64,000 bases of DNA from positions 5,650 to 69,649 of the forward strand of contig NZ_JADNQZ010000055.1 of the NCBI RefSeq assembly GCF_015709515.1, written 5' to 3'. The notes beneath the pieces are model-generated. The model had not been told where the DNA came from, did no database searches, and worked only from the letters and a program-made list of their open reading frames with translations. Positions 34,794 through 43,455 of the stretch are shown here, piece by piece (position 1 is the first letter of the stretch; each line of letters opens with the position of its first letter). The position numbers and the translations under genes were made by a program. The DNA is from Methylocystis sp. H62. Lineage in GTDB: Bacteria > Pseudomonadota > Alphaproteobacteria > Rhizobiales > Beijerinckiaceae.

Positions 34794-35396
34794 TCAGAAA
34801 TGCGTTTCGGGATCTTCGTCCTCGGGGCGAATTTCGTGGCGCATGATGAGCGGCGCCTGCGACAGCGCGAAGACGAGCGTCAGCGGCAAAATGCCGAAGA
34901 CCTTGAAATTCACCCAGTCGTCGGTCGTCAGAATGCGGCGCAGGACTTCATTGAGCCCAGCAAGCGCGAAAAAGAACAGGCCCCAGCGTATGGTGAGCTT
35001 GCGCCATCCCGCGTCGTCAATGTGGATCGCCATGTCGAAGACGATCGGCAGCAGCAACTTGCCGAAATAGAGCGCGCCGATGAGGCCGGCGCCGAACAGC
35101 GTGTAAAGGATCGTCACCTTCAGCTTGATGAAGGTTTCGTCGTGCAGAAAATAGGTGAGCGAGCCGAAGACCAGCACCAGCACGGCGGTGACCACCGGCA
35201 TCGCCGGCAGATGTCGGGTGATCGCCCATGAGACGGCAAGCGTCAGGACGACGCCGGCCATCAGCACGCCGGTCGCGGCGAAAATCCCGTATCTGGAATT
35301 GATGACGAAGAACAGCAGCAGCGGTCCGAGTTCCAGTCCGAGCTTCAGCCAGGGATTGAGCTTTCGTTTTGCCGCGATGGCCGTTTCCTGCGTCAT
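34794..35396 (-). CDS. yciB: Septation/intracellular membrane protein YciB
   Basis: A 200-residue inner-membrane protein of the YciB/IspZ family. It has about five membrane spans and the family segments LKLGLELGPLLLFFVINSRYGIFAATG, KVTILYTLFGAGLIGALYFGKLLLPIVFD and WGLFFFALAGLNEVLRRILTTDDWVNFKVFGILPLT. It is linked to envelope synthesis and division. The ATG at 35396 lies five bases after the ftsY stop, so the two are probably co-transcribed. Confidence 0.92.
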   Translation of the reverse strand: MTQETAIAAKRKLNPWLKLGLELGPLLLFFVINSRYGIFAATGVLMAGVVLTLAVSWAITRHLPAMPVVTAVLVLVFGSLTYFLHDETFIKLKVTILYTLFGAGLIGALYFGKLLLPIVFDMAIHIDDAGWRKLTIRWGLFFFALAGLNEVLRRILTTDDWVNFKVFGILPLTLVFALSQAPLIMRHEIRPEDEDPETHF

Positions 35397-35401
35397 CTCT
35401 C

Positions 35402-36481
35402 TTAGCTTTCCGCCTCTGACGTTTCTTCAAGCCCTGCAATCGCCCGTGCGAAGTCGCGCGCCGCGAACGGCTCCAGATCGTCGGCGCTTTCGCCCACGCC
35501 GATAAAGTGGATCGGCAGGCCGTAAGTCTCGGCGATCGCGACCAGAATGCCGCCCCGCGCGGTGCCGTCGAGCTTGGTCATCACCAGGCCGGTGACGCCG
35601 GCGACCCGCTCGAAAACCTCCACCTGCTGCAGCGCGTTCTGTCCGACGGTGGCGTCGAGCACGAGCAACACCGCATGCGGCGCCTCGGCGTCGGCTTTTT
35701 TCATTACGCGGACGATTTTTTCAAGCTCGGCCATCAACTCGGCGCGATTTTGCAGCCGCCCCGCCGTGTCCATGAGCAAAATATCGGCGCCCTGTTCTTT
35801 CGCGCGCTTGATCGCGTCGAAGGCGAGCGCCGCCGCATCGGCGCCTTCCGCGCCCGAAACGACTTCGGCGCCGAGCCGCGCGCCCCAGACCTCGAGCTGC
35901 TGGACCGCGGCGGCGCGGAAGGTGTCGCCCGCCGCAAGCACGACCGTCTTGCCCTCGCCGGTCCATTTTGCGGCGAGCTTGGCGATGGTCGTCGTCTTGC
36001 CCGAGCCGTTGACGCCGACGACGAGAATGATGAAGGGCGTCTTGCTGTCGTCGACGACGAGCTCTTCGGCGACCGGCGCCAGCACGCGCTCGACTTCGCG
36101 CGCGAGGATTTCGCGCACCTCCTCGGGCTCGATGTCGCGCTCGTAGCGCGCCTTGCCGACCGCCGCGGTGATGCGCGTCGCGGCGCCCACGCCCAGATCG
36201 GCCCGCAGCAGCACGTCTTCGAGCTCCTCGAGCGTCAGCGCGTCGAGCTTGCGCTTGGTGAAAACGTCGGCGACGCCCTGGGTGATCGCCTGCGAGGTGC
36301 GCGAGAGGCCGCCGGACAGGCGCGACCACCAGGAGCGCTTTACTTCCTGCGGCGCCTCTTGCTCAGGCGCCTCTTGCTCAGGCGCCGGCTCGGGCGCCGC
36401 TTCGGGCGCGGGCGAGCTCTGGCCGCCGCCAAACAGGCGGGAGAACATGCCGCGCTTTTTACCTTCGGTTTCCTGGCTCAT
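35402..36481 (-). CDS. ftsY: Signal recognition particle receptor FtsY
   Basis: A 359-residue SRP GTPase that docks ribosome-SRP complexes at the membrane. The acidic, Pro/Glu-rich A domain (residues ~20-48) is typical. The N domain follows, then the G domain with the P-loop GVNGSGKTTT (156-165), DTAGRLQNRAELM, and TKLDGTARGG near the C-terminus. The ATG at 36481 is the first in-frame start. It heads ftsY-yciB-(small protein)-xerD on the minus strand. Confidence 0.95.
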   Translation of the reverse strand: MSQETEGKKRGMFSRLFGGGQSSPAPEAAPEPAPEQEAPEQEAPQEVKRSWWSRLSGGLSRTSQAITQGVADVFTKRKLDALTLEELEDVLLRADLGVGAATRITAAVGKARYERDIEPEEVREILAREVERVLAPVAEELVVDDSKTPFIILVVGVNGSGKTTTIAKLAAKWTGEGKTVVLAAGDTFRAAAVQQLEVWGARLGAEVVSGAEGADAAALAFDAIKRAKEQGADILLMDTAGRLQNRAELMAELEKIVRVMKKADAEAPHAVLLVLDATVGQNALQQVEVFERVAGVTGLVMTKLDGTARGGILVAIAETYGLPIHFIGVGESADDLEPFAARDFARAIAGLEETSEAES

Positions 36482-36657
36482 TCACCGGATGGCCTACACG
36501 AGTTGCGCTAAAAGGGCCAGCGGGCGGAGCCCCCCGCGATGCGCGTGGCGCCAATGCACGAGACGCCCGAAAAAATACCTGCGCTCGCCACGGCGCCGGA
36601 ACATCCCATGAAACGTCGGGTTGTTCTTCCGTCTAACGGTTCGACGGGAGGCGCGCA

Positions 36658-36906
36658 ATGCAAGCCAGGACGCGACAGCTCTTCGCCGGCGCATTCGGCT
36701 TGTCGCTGATCGGCGCCACGGCCGCCCTGGCGCAGTCCCCAGGATACTCTCCGGGCCCGCCCGGCTGGTATGGAAGGGCGCGTCCGCCCGCCTACGCGGG
36801 AGATTGCAAATTCCCCTATCCGCCGGGCTATCGTTACGATCTGAAAGACTGGCGCACCGGCTTCACCGATCGCGATTTTTCCTGTTACCGGCTCGATAGC
36901 GACTGA
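36658..36906 (+). CDS. Small secreted Pro/Gly/Tyr-rich protein
   Basis: An 82-residue protein with a clear signal peptide (residues ~8-25, LFAGAFGLSLIGATAALAQ). The mature part is rich in Pro, Gly and Tyr (YSPGPPGWYGR, DCKFPYPPGYRYDLKDW) and has two cysteines that could form one disulfide. GGGAGG lies eight bases before the ATG. I do not recognise the family. It stands between ftsY (minus) and the cysteine desulfurase gene (minus). Confidence 0.65.
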   Translation: MQARTRQLFAGAFGLSLIGATAALAQSPGYSPGPPGWYGRARPPAYAGDCKFPYPPGYRYDLKDWRTGFTDRDFSCYRLDSD

Positions 36907-36933
36907 AAGCAGCCACAGCTCGACGAACGCTGG

Positions 36934-39171
36934 CTAAAAGGCTCTCCCCGCCTGCAGCCGCAGCAGCGCAGTGACAAGCGCATCGACGTCCGCGCATGTG
37001 TTGTAGAAGGCCAGCGACGGGCGCACGGTGGCTTCGAGGCCGAAGCGGCGCAGAATCGGTTGCGCGCAGTGATGACCGGAGCGAACGGCGATCCCCTCGC
37101 GATCGAGCGCCTTGCCGACGTCTTGCGGGTCGTGTCCATCGAGCGTGAAGGAGAGCACCGAGGCTTTCTCCGGCGCCGTGCCGATGAGGGTCAGACCCGG
37201 AACGGTGGTCATCTTTTCGGTCGCATAGACGAGAAGATCGTGCTCGTAACGGGCGATCACCTCCATGCCGATGGCTTCGACATAGTCGAGCGCCGCGCCG
37301 AGACCGACGGCGTCGGCGATATTGCCCGTGCCGGCCTCGAAGCGCTCTGGCGGACCCTGATAGATCGTCTGTTCGAACGTGACGTCGGCGATCATATTGC
37401 CGCCGCCCTGCCACGGATCGAGATGTTCGAGCACGGCGTCCTTGCCGTAAACGACGCCGATGCCGGTCGGGCCGAACACCTTGTGGCCGGAGAAGACGAA
37501 GAAGTCGCAGCCGATCGATTGCACGTCGATCGGCATATGCGACACCGATTGCGCGCCGTCGACGAGCACGCAGGCGCCGTAGCGATGCGCGATCGCTGTG
37601 ATCTCCTGGACGGGCGTAATGGTGCCGAGCGCGTTCGAGACCTGCGAGACCGCGACGATCCGCGTCTTCGGATTCAGGAGCTTCTCATATTCCTCGAGAA
37701 TGAGCGCGCCGCGGTCGTCGACCGGCGCGACGCGCAGCTTCGCGCCTTTCTCGGAACACAGCATCTGCCACGGCACGATATTGGCGTGATGTTCGAGGTG
37801 TGAGACGACGATTTCATCGCCCTCGCGCACATTGCGCCGGCCCCAGCTTTGCGCGACGAGATTGACGCCCTCCGTCGCGCCGCGCACGAAGATGATGTCC
37901 TTGACGTTGGGCGCCTTCAGAAAGCGGCGGACTTTTTCGCGCGCTTCCTCATAGGCGTCGGTCGCGCGCGCCGCGAGCGTATGCGCGGCGCGATGGATGT
38001 TGGAGTTCTCATTCTCGTAGAAATAGGCGAGCCGGTCGATCACCGACTGCGGCTTTTGCGTCGTCGCGGCGTTGTCGAGCCAGATAAGCTGTCGTCCGTT
38101 GACGCTCTGGTTGAGGATGGGGAAGTCGCGCTTGACGCGATAGGGATCGAAGAGATGCCGCGTGGCGAGGGTTTTCTCGGGCTGGCGTCCCTGCCGAGGC
38201 GCCGCGTAGACGCCGTCGCCATAGGGCGCATGCGCCGCGCCAGGGATCGCGCCAGAGGGCGCGCGACCGCCGGCGCCTCCCGGAAACGCATGCGCAACCG
38301 TGTCATAGTCGCTGGCGCGGCGCGGCGTCGAAGATGGGCGCCCGCCGGCGCCCGGCGAGTGGGGCGCGCTATGCGCATGATCGGACGCGCCGCCGCCTTG
38401 GGCGAATTCCCCCGGATGCAGCGGATAGACGCCCTGCGTCGCGCCGCCTTGCGAGTGACGCGAGACGAGTTCGTCGCCACGCATTGCTCCGCTCGTCTGC
38501 TGCGGCGAGAAGGGGTCGGGATGGCCATATCCCGCGCCGGTTGACGGCGCCCGCGTTTCATAGCGTAAGGGCTCTGCGCGTCCAGGCGCCGGCGCTGTTG
38601 GAAGAAAATAATAGTCGCTCGCCGGTCGTGCGACCGCGTCGTTGTCGACGAGCGAGAACTCCTGCGCAAGGCGGCGCGTCGGCTCGCTGTAATCCAGTTC
38701 GCCAGGGATCGATGATGTCGCGCCGCCGAGCGAAGCGCCGGGCTGCGGAATGTCGGCGAGGCCCAACGGCCGCGTCGAGGAATGCAAGGTCTGCGGCGCC
38801 GAGGGCGCCGGGACATTCGGGGTCGGGACGACGGAAGGAATCGTCGTCGGCGGAAAGTCCATGGGACCAAGAGGCGCGCGCGCAGGCGCATGCGGGGCGA
38901 CGCTCGTCGCGATCGATGGCGCCGGAATATCGGTCAGACTGGGCGTCACGGCGGGCAAGGCGCCGGCAAGCGCCGGCGCACCGGATTGCTGCGTCACGGC
39001 GCCGGTCGTCGGTAGCGTCGCATGGGGCAGCGCGCCAAAGAAGGCGTTGGCCATCTGCGCGATGATCTGCGCGTCGGGCGCGGCGGCGTCATGATGCGTG
39101 AACGCCTCCTCGGACGGCGCGCCGTCTATGGGGAAGTCGACAAATTGCGGCGTCTGCGGCGCAGTCGGCAT
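36934..39171 (-). CDS. Cysteine desulfurase with encapsulin-targeting extension
   Basis: A 745-residue protein. Residues ~345-745 are a complete SufS-type, PLP-dependent cysteine desulfurase: WLDNAATTQKP, SHLEHHANIVPWQ, the PLP lysine in FSGHKVFGPTGIGV, and the catalytic Cys in RSGHHCAQPILRRFG. It removes sulfur from cysteine as persulfide. Residues 1-340 are low-complexity, rich in Pro, Ala, Gly and Ser, with short conserved-looking islands such as QMANAFFGALPH near residue 40. Such disordered N-terminal extensions load the desulfurase into family 2A encapsulins. The shell gene lies 55 bases upstream on the same strand. Confidence 0.9.
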   Translation of the reverse strand: MPTAPQTPQFVDFPIDGAPSEEAFTHHDAAAPDAQIIAQMANAFFGALPHATLPTTGAVTQQSGAPALAGALPAVTPSLTDIPAPSIATSVAPHAPARAPLGPMDFPPTTIPSVVPTPNVPAPSAPQTLHSSTRPLGLADIPQPGASLGGATSSIPGELDYSEPTRRLAQEFSLVDNDAVARPASDYYFLPTAPAPGRAEPLRYETRAPSTGAGYGHPDPFSPQQTSGAMRGDELVSRHSQGGATQGVYPLHPGEFAQGGGASDHAHSAPHSPGAGGRPSSTPRRASDYDTVAHAFPGGAGGRAPSGAIPGAAHAPYGDGVYAAPRQGRQPEKTLATRHLFDPYRVKRDFPILNQSVNGRQLIWLDNAATTQKPQSVIDRLAYFYENENSNIHRAAHTLAARATDAYEEAREKVRRFLKAPNVKDIIFVRGATEGVNLVAQSWGRRNVREGDEIVVSHLEHHANIVPWQMLCSEKGAKLRVAPVDDRGALILEEYEKLLNPKTRIVAVSQVSNALGTITPVQEITAIAHRYGACVLVDGAQSVSHMPIDVQSIGCDFFVFSGHKVFGPTGIGVVYGKDAVLEHLDPWQGGGNMIADVTFEQTIYQGPPERFEAGTGNIADAVGLGAALDYVEAIGMEVIARYEHDLLVYATEKMTTVPGLTLIGTAPEKASVLSFTLDGHDPQDVGKALDREGIAVRSGHHCAQPILRRFGLEATVRPSLAFYNTCADVDALVTALLRLQAGRAF

Positions 39172-39226
39172 ATGTGCACACCTCAGGAGGAAGAATCGGC
39201 GCGCTCAGCGCCGATCCCATAGGGAC

Positions 39227-40174
39227 TCACGCATATTCGTCGGGATATTTGTGATATTTGCCGACGTCGACGTCTTCGAGCACGCCGAGCGCGTCATGCG
39301 TCAGCACGGCCGCCGAGCAATAGAGCGAGATCAGATACGAGGCGATGGCCTTGCGATTGATTCCCATGAAACGCACCGACAGGCTCGGCGCGACTTCTCC
39401 TGGGACGCCCGGCTGAAACAGGCCGACGACGCCCTGTTTCTTCTCGCCGGTGCGCAGCAGCAGAATATTCGTCTTTCCCGCTTCATCGACATAGAGCTTG
39501 TCGCTTGGGATCAGCGGCAGGCCGCGCCAGGTGACGAAGGGCGAGCCGAACAGCGTCACGGTTGGCGGCGGCACGCCGCGACGCGTGCATTCGCGCCCGA
39601 AGGCCGCGATGGCGCGCGGATGAGCAAGAAAGAAGGCCGGCTCCTTCCAGACTTTGGCGATCAGGTCGTCGAGATCGTCGGGCTGCGGCGCGCCGGTGCG
39701 CGCGCTGAGCTTCATCGACGGATGCGCATTGGCGAGGAAGCCATATTCGGCATTGTTGATGAGTTCGGCTTCCTGCCTCTCCTTCACCTTTTCGGTGAGG
39801 AGCCGCACCTGCTCCTGAATCTGGTCGTAAGGATGATTGTAGAGATCCGAGACGCGCGTCTGCACGTCGAGGATCGTCGTCACCGCATTCATCGAATATT
39901 CGCGCGGCGCATCCTCGTAATCAACGAAGGTCTCCGGCAGGTCAGCGTCGCGGTCGCGCGCCGGACTGCATTGGACGTCGGCGTCGCTGAGCGCCGTCGC
40001 CTCCTTGACCCGGTTGAGACGATAGATGCCCGCTTCCACCGGCACCCAGGGCAAGAACGACACCAGCCAGCGCGGCGTGACGCCAGACCATTGCGGACGC
40101 GTCTTCGTCGCATTGGCGAGCTGACGGGCGGCCGACTCGCTCAATGTTCGGCGAACTTCAGGTTCTGCGGTCAT
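39227..40174 (-). CDS. Family 2A encapsulin shell protein (SrpI-like)
   Basis: A 315-residue HK97-fold nanocompartment protein. The N-terminal arm (TLSESAARQLANATKTRPQW, then SGVTPRWLVSFLPWVPVEAGIYRLN) and segments LPETFVDYEDAPREYSMN, YNHPYDQIQEQVRLL, NNAEYGFLANAHPSM and FGSPFVTWRGLPLIPSDKL match SrpI-type shells. These form T=1 icosahedra that enclose cysteine desulfurase. I chose the ATG at 40174, with GGAAAAGG upstream, over a longer frame to 40237. The desulfurase follows on the same strand and a serine acetyltransferase diverges. Cyanobacterial relatives are induced by sulfur starvation. Confidence 0.9.
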   Translation of the reverse strand: MTAEPEVRRTLSESAARQLANATKTRPQWSGVTPRWLVSFLPWVPVEAGIYRLNRVKEATALSDADVQCSPARDRDADLPETFVDYEDAPREYSMNAVTTILDVQTRVSDLYNHPYDQIQEQVRLLTEKVKERQEAELINNAEYGFLANAHPSMKLSARTGAPQPDDLDDLIAKVWKEPAFFLAHPRAIAAFGRECTRRGVPPPTVTLFGSPFVTWRGLPLIPSDKLYVDEAGKTNILLLRTGEKKQGVVGLFQPGVPGEVAPSLSVRFMGINRKAIASYLISLYCSAAVLTHDALGVLEDVDVGKYHKYPDEYA

Positions 40175-40235
40175 CAATCCTTTTCCCTCGACAAGATAGC
40201 CCCACGCGGCTCCACGCCATGACGCCGCTACTCGC

Positions 40236-40276
40236 ATACTATAGCTTGTCGATAGACTATACCTGTTTTATGGTCA
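40236..40276. promoter_or_regulatory. Divergent promoter/operator of the encapsulin locus
   Basis: ACTATA occurs twice as a direct repeat (40238-40243 and 40256-40261), within an AT-rich island of an otherwise GC-rich region. A sigma-70-like pair TTGTCG (40246-40251), 17 bases, TATGGT (40269-40274) points toward the serine acetyltransferase gene. The repeats overlap it and lie ~65 bases upstream of the encapsulin ATG, so one regulator could control both directions. Confidence 0.5.
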
Positions 40277-40295
40277 AGCCAGGGGTCGGGCCCCA

Positions 40296-41246
40296 TTGGC
40301 GAGCGAAAGCAAGATGACGATGCTGCGAGAGATTTTTTCGAAGGACCACGACATCGACGCGATCGTTTCCGCCTTGAGCGCGCTGCGCCGAACGTCGCAG
40401 GCGCAGCGTTACGGAAACGCCGCGCCGCCGCAGCTCCCGTCGAAATTCGTCATGGCGTCGATCGTCGAGGGGATTACGGCAGCGCTTTATCCCCGGCATT
40501 ATGGACCGCCCGAACTGCCCTTCGACAGCACGGACGAATTCATCGCGTCGACGCTAAAGACGTGCCTTGGGGGCCTTCGCGAACAGGTCCGGCGCGAGTT
40601 CGCGCTTTTTCCGAGCGACGCGCCGGACGAACCGACGCGGCTGCGCCCAACGGACGTCGTCGAAGCCTTCGCGCGTGCGATTCCGCGCGTGCGCACGCTG
40701 CTCGACGCCGACATCCGCGCGGCTTACGCCGGCGATCCGGCCGCGAAAAGCCTCGATGAGATTATATTCTGCTATCCCGGCGTCGCCGCCTTGATCAAAC
40801 ACCGGCTGGCGCATGAACTCTATCGACTCGGCGTTCCGATGCTGGCGCGCATCGTCGCGGAAATCGCGCATTCGCAGACCGGCATCGACATTCATCCGGG
40901 CGCCGAAATCGACCAGGGCTTCTTCATCGATCACGGCACCGGCGTCGTCATCGGCGAAACGGCGCGCATCGGCAAGAATGTGCGGCTCTATCAGGCGGTG
41001 ACGCTTGGCGCCAAGCGCTTCGATGTCGATGAAAACGGCGCGCTCGAGAAAGGCAAGCCGCGACATCCGATCCTCGAAGACGACGTCGTGATCTATGCCG
41101 GCGCGACGGTGCTCGGCCGCATCACCATCGGCCGCGGATCGACGATCGGCGGCAACGTCTGGCTCACGCACTCCATTCCGCCCGGCAGCAACATCACGCA
41201 GGCGAAAGCGCGGATCGAGCTCTTCGATCACGGCGCGGGAATTTGA
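40296..41246 (+). CDS. Serine O-acetyltransferase
   Basis: A ~316-residue serine acetyltransferase: a long N-terminal helical part (residues ~1-180), then left-handed beta-helix repeats with the catalytic His region (TGIDIHPGAEIDQGFFIDHGTGVVIGE) and TIGGNVWLTHSIPPG. It makes O-acetylserine, the carbon acceptor for cysteine synthesis. Homologues (SrpH type) accompany family 2A encapsulins with cysteine desulfurase. It starts at TTG 40296 or ATG 40314. Divergent from the encapsulin gene, with a strong terminator after it. Confidence 0.9.
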   Translation: MASESKMTMLREIFSKDHDIDAIVSALSALRRTSQAQRYGNAAPPQLPSKFVMASIVEGITAALYPRHYGPPELPFDSTDEFIASTLKTCLGGLREQVRREFALFPSDAPDEPTRLRPTDVVEAFARAIPRVRTLLDADIRAAYAGDPAAKSLDEIIFCYPGVAALIKHRLAHELYRLGVPMLARIVAEIAHSQTGIDIHPGAEIDQGFFIDHGTGVVIGETARIGKNVRLYQAVTLGAKRFDVDENGALEKGKPRHPILEDDVVIYAGATVLGRITIGRGSTIGGNVWLTHSIPPGSNITQAKARIELFDHGAGI

Positions 41247-41268
41247 TTGCGTGGGAGCTAAAGTAACC

Positions 41269-41297
41269 AAGCGGGCCGGCGTCCCGGCCCGCTTCCT
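41269..41297 (+). terminator. Terminator of the serine acetyltransferase gene
   Basis: An 11-bp perfect stem AAGCGGGCCGG/CCGGCCCGCTT (41269-41279 with 41284-41294), four-base loop, then CCTTCC. It lies 23 bases after the stop. Confidence 0.7.
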
Positions 41298-41321
41298 TCC
41301 TCATGAGGTCGATCGGGTGAA

Positions 41322-41376
41322 AGGCTTCCTCATCCTGAGCAGCGTGCGCCGCACGCGTCTCGAAGGACGAGGACGG
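41322..41376. repeat. Dispersed CCTCATCCTGAG...CTCGAAGGACGAGG repeat
   Basis: Reverse-oriented copy of the repeat seen at 19830-19900: CTTCCTCATCCTGAGC-AGCGTGCGCCGCACGCG-TCTCGAAGGACGAGG. The palindromic middle differs between copies while the ends are constant. Confidence 0.75.
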
Positions 41377-41383
41377 CCGTTAC

Positions 41384-41872
41384 TCACGCCGTCGCCTCGG
41401 CGCAGCCCTTCGCCATCGCCTCGCGGCCCGCCGCCGCGATCTCGTCGGGAGTCAGGTCGCGCATATGCGTCGCGATCGACCAGACATGGCCGAAAGGGTC
41501 GATCACCTGGCCGTAGCGGTCGCCCCAGAACATGTCGTCGACCGGCATTTTGACCGTCGCGCCGGCGGCGACGGCCTGTGCGAAGACGGCGTCGACATCG
41601 TCGACCATGAGATGAATGGTCACCGGCGAACCTTTCAGCGCCTTCGGACCGAGCGCGCCCCATTCCGGCATTTCGTCGACAAGCATCACGATTGAATCGC
41701 CGATCCTCACCGACGCATGCATCAGTTTTCCGTCGGGACCGGGAAGGCGCATCATCTCCTGCGCGCCGAAGGCCTTCTTATAAAATTCGATCGCGTCGGA
41801 AGCGCCTTCGCAGATGAGATGCGGCGTGATCGATCGCATGCATGGCGGAGTGTTCTCAGCTTTGGCGTTCAT
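41384..41872 (-). CDS. VOC-fold protein (PhnB/glyoxalase-like)
   Basis: A 162-residue vicinal-oxygen-chelate protein: ITPHLICEGASDAIEFYKKAFGAQEM, GKLMHASVRIGDSIVMLVDE and DRYGQVIDPFGHVWSIATH. It resembles the PhnB-like subgroup of uncertain activity, often bleomycin-resistance or glyoxalase-like. It overlaps the MarR gene by four bases (ATGA) and so is in one operon with it; the MarR protein probably regulates both. Confidence 0.85.
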   Translation of the reverse strand: MNAKAENTPPCMRSITPHLICEGASDAIEFYKKAFGAQEMMRLPGPDGKLMHASVRIGDSIVMLVDEMPEWGALGPKALKGSPVTIHLMVDDVDAVFAQAVAAGATVKMPVDDMFWGDRYGQVIDPFGHVWSIATHMRDLTPDEIAAAGREAMAKGCAEATA

Positions 41873-42345
41873 GCTTTGACGTCCTTTCCTTCGGTTTGAG
41901 TTTCAGCCCCTAATATGCGCAGCGCTTTGCGCAGCTTTTGTCCCTCGCTGTGCGAAAACCCGGCGTCGAGCGCGGCATGTTCGCGCCGCCAGATCGGCAG
42001 CGCCGCGGCGAGCAGTTCGCCGCCGGCGTTTGTCAAAAACAGTCTGCGCGCGCGGCGGTCCTTCTCGTCAAGACGCGTTTCGACGAGTTCGCGCCGCTCC
42101 AGGGATTTCAGCGCGGCGGTGAGCGTCGTGCGATCCATGGCGAGCGCGCTCGCAAGTCGCCCCAGGGTCGGCGCCTGCGGGGCGTTGAGCGACATCATCA
42201 GCGAGAACTGGCCATTAGTGAGTCCAAGCGGCGCGAAGGCGCGATCGAAGCGGCGCGCGAGCGTGCGCGCCGCGCGCTGCGTCGCAAGGCAGAGACAGGC
42301 GTCGCGAACCTCATGAACGACCTCGATCGGCAGCTTCTTTGACAT
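41869..42345 (-). CDS. MarR family transcriptional regulator
   Basis: A 158-residue MarR winged-helix protein: LARRFDRAFAPLGLTNGQFSLMMSLN, the recognition region LGRLASALAMDRTTLTAALKSLERRELVE and wing DEKDRRARRLFLTNAG. Such proteins sense small aromatic or oxidising ligands; none can be inferred here. The downstream VOC gene overlaps its stop. Confidence 0.9.
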   Translation of the reverse strand: MSKKLPIEVVHEVRDACLCLATQRAARTLARRFDRAFAPLGLTNGQFSLMMSLNAPQAPTLGRLASALAMDRTTLTAALKSLERRELVETRLDEKDRRARRLFLTNAGGELLAAALPIWRREHAALDAGFSHSEGQKLRKALRILGAETQTEGKDVKA

Positions 42346-42404
42346 GGCGTCATTATGTTGATATCAACCTTTATTGCGTTTGTCGAGTCTTTCGCCTCAC
42401 CGCC

Positions 42405-42545
42405 CAACTCAGCCCTCATGCTGAGGAGGTTCCGCAGGAGCCGTCTCGAAGCACGAGGGCGAAGTTCACGAAGGCGACGCATAAAGGTTTCCTCGTCCTT
42501 CGAGACGCGCCCTTCGGGCGCTCCTCAGGATGAGAAAACCTTGGA
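42405..42545. repeat. Two dispersed repeats in the gap before a VOC gene
   Basis: One copy reads CTCATGCTGAGGAGGTTCCGCAGGAGCCGTCTCGAAGC (about 42415-42452), the second CCTCGTCCTTCGAGACGCGCCC-TTCGGGCGCTCCTCAGGATGAG (about 42491-42534). They face each other, giving a large inverted structure. Confidence 0.7.
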
Positions 42546-42604
42546 AACGCGTGCTGCGCACGCTCCGTTCGTTGGAAATGACAGACAGGAAGCAAGGAGC
42601 GGCC

Positions 42605-43075
42605 ATGCCGTCGAAAGTCAGAACCTGTATCGCCTTCAAGGACCAGGCGGAGGAAGCGGCCCGCTTCTATGTCTCGGTCATTCCCGATTCAGTCTTCGAA
42701 GGCGTGTTCCGCCTCCAGCCAGACGGGCCGGCGCTGCTGGTTTCCTTCACCCTCGCCGGCACGCCCTATCAGGCGCTGAACATGGGCCGCGCGCCGAGCC
42801 ACAACGAAGCCTTTTCGATCTCGGTGATGACCAAGGATCAGCGCGAGACCGACGCGCTTTGGGACAAGCTGCTCGCCGGCGGCGGCGCCGAGATCGAATG
42901 CAGCTGGCTCAAAGACCGCTACGGCATCCACTGGCAGATTGTGCCGGAAGCCTTGCCGCGCATGTTCACGAACGACGACCGCGCCGCCGCCGGCCGCGCC
43001 TTTCAGGCGATGCTTGGCATGCGCAAGATCGACCTCGCCGCGGTCGAAGCGGCGTTTCGCGGCGCGCCCGTTTAG
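42605..43075 (+). CDS. PhnB-like VOC protein (3-demethylubiquinone-methyltransferase-like fold)
   Basis: A 156-residue VOC-fold protein: TCIAFKDQAEEAARFYVSVIPDS, GTPYQALNMGRAPSHNEAFSISV, and DRYGIHWQIVPEALPRMF. Homologues are often mis-named 3-demethylubiquinone-9 3-methyltransferase; they carry no SAM motif and their reaction is unknown. The ATG at 42605, after AAGGAG, gives the family start. It lies divergent from the MarR-VOC pair and may be in the same regulatory unit. Confidence 0.85.
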   Translation: MPSKVRTCIAFKDQAEEAARFYVSVIPDSVFEGVFRLQPDGPALLVSFTLAGTPYQALNMGRAPSHNEAFSISVMTKDQRETDALWDKLLAGGGAEIECSWLKDRYGIHWQIVPEALPRMFTNDDRAAAGRAFQAMLGMRKIDLAAVEAAFRGAPV

Positions 43076-43146
43076 ATCACGCTGCATTTGGGCGGGAATC
43101 GTCCAAATGCAGATCGGTGATCGATTCCCAAAGTTGAGAGCGCGCT

Positions 43147-43455
43147 CTATGCCGAGCGCGCGATCGGCGCGGCGTCGCTTTTGGCGGCGACGGCGTTCCA
43201 CTCCTGCTCCCAGAAATCGGCGACGCCGAAGCGCGCGATGACCGCGCCTTTTTCATCGAGAACGATCACCTCGTCGAAATCGACGACGTCGAGCGCCTTG
43301 GGACTGGAGAGCTCCATCGCGAAGAAGCGGCTCACTTCGGCGATGACGCTCGCCGGATCGGATGATTCCCGCTCATATTCACGCAGCGGCTTCAGCTTCA
43401 CATGGCCGCCTTCGGTCTCAATGAATTTGACTTCGCGTACACGATAAATCGCCAT
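43147..43455 (-). CDS. Conserved hypothetical protein (102 aa)
   Basis: A 102-residue soluble acidic protein starting MAIYRVREVKFIETEGGHVKLKPL, with a central SSPKALDVVDFDEVIVLDEKGAVIARFG. No family is recognised, but codon use matches the genome and the start has an upstream GAGGGTAAG. The frame extends upstream to 43605 into non-conserved sequence, so I keep the internal ATG at 43455. Confidence 0.6.
   Translation of the reverse strand: MAIYRVREVKFIETEGGHVKLKPLREYERESSDPASVIAEVSRFFAMELSSPKALDVVDFDEVIVLDEKGAVIARFGVADFWEQEWNAVAAKSDAAPIARSA

Noticed and set aside
36934-39171. Frameshift fusion of two genes in the 745-residue desulfurase
   Set aside because: The N-terminal extension is low-complexity and in frame, as expected for family 2A encapsulin cargo, so no error needs to be assumed.
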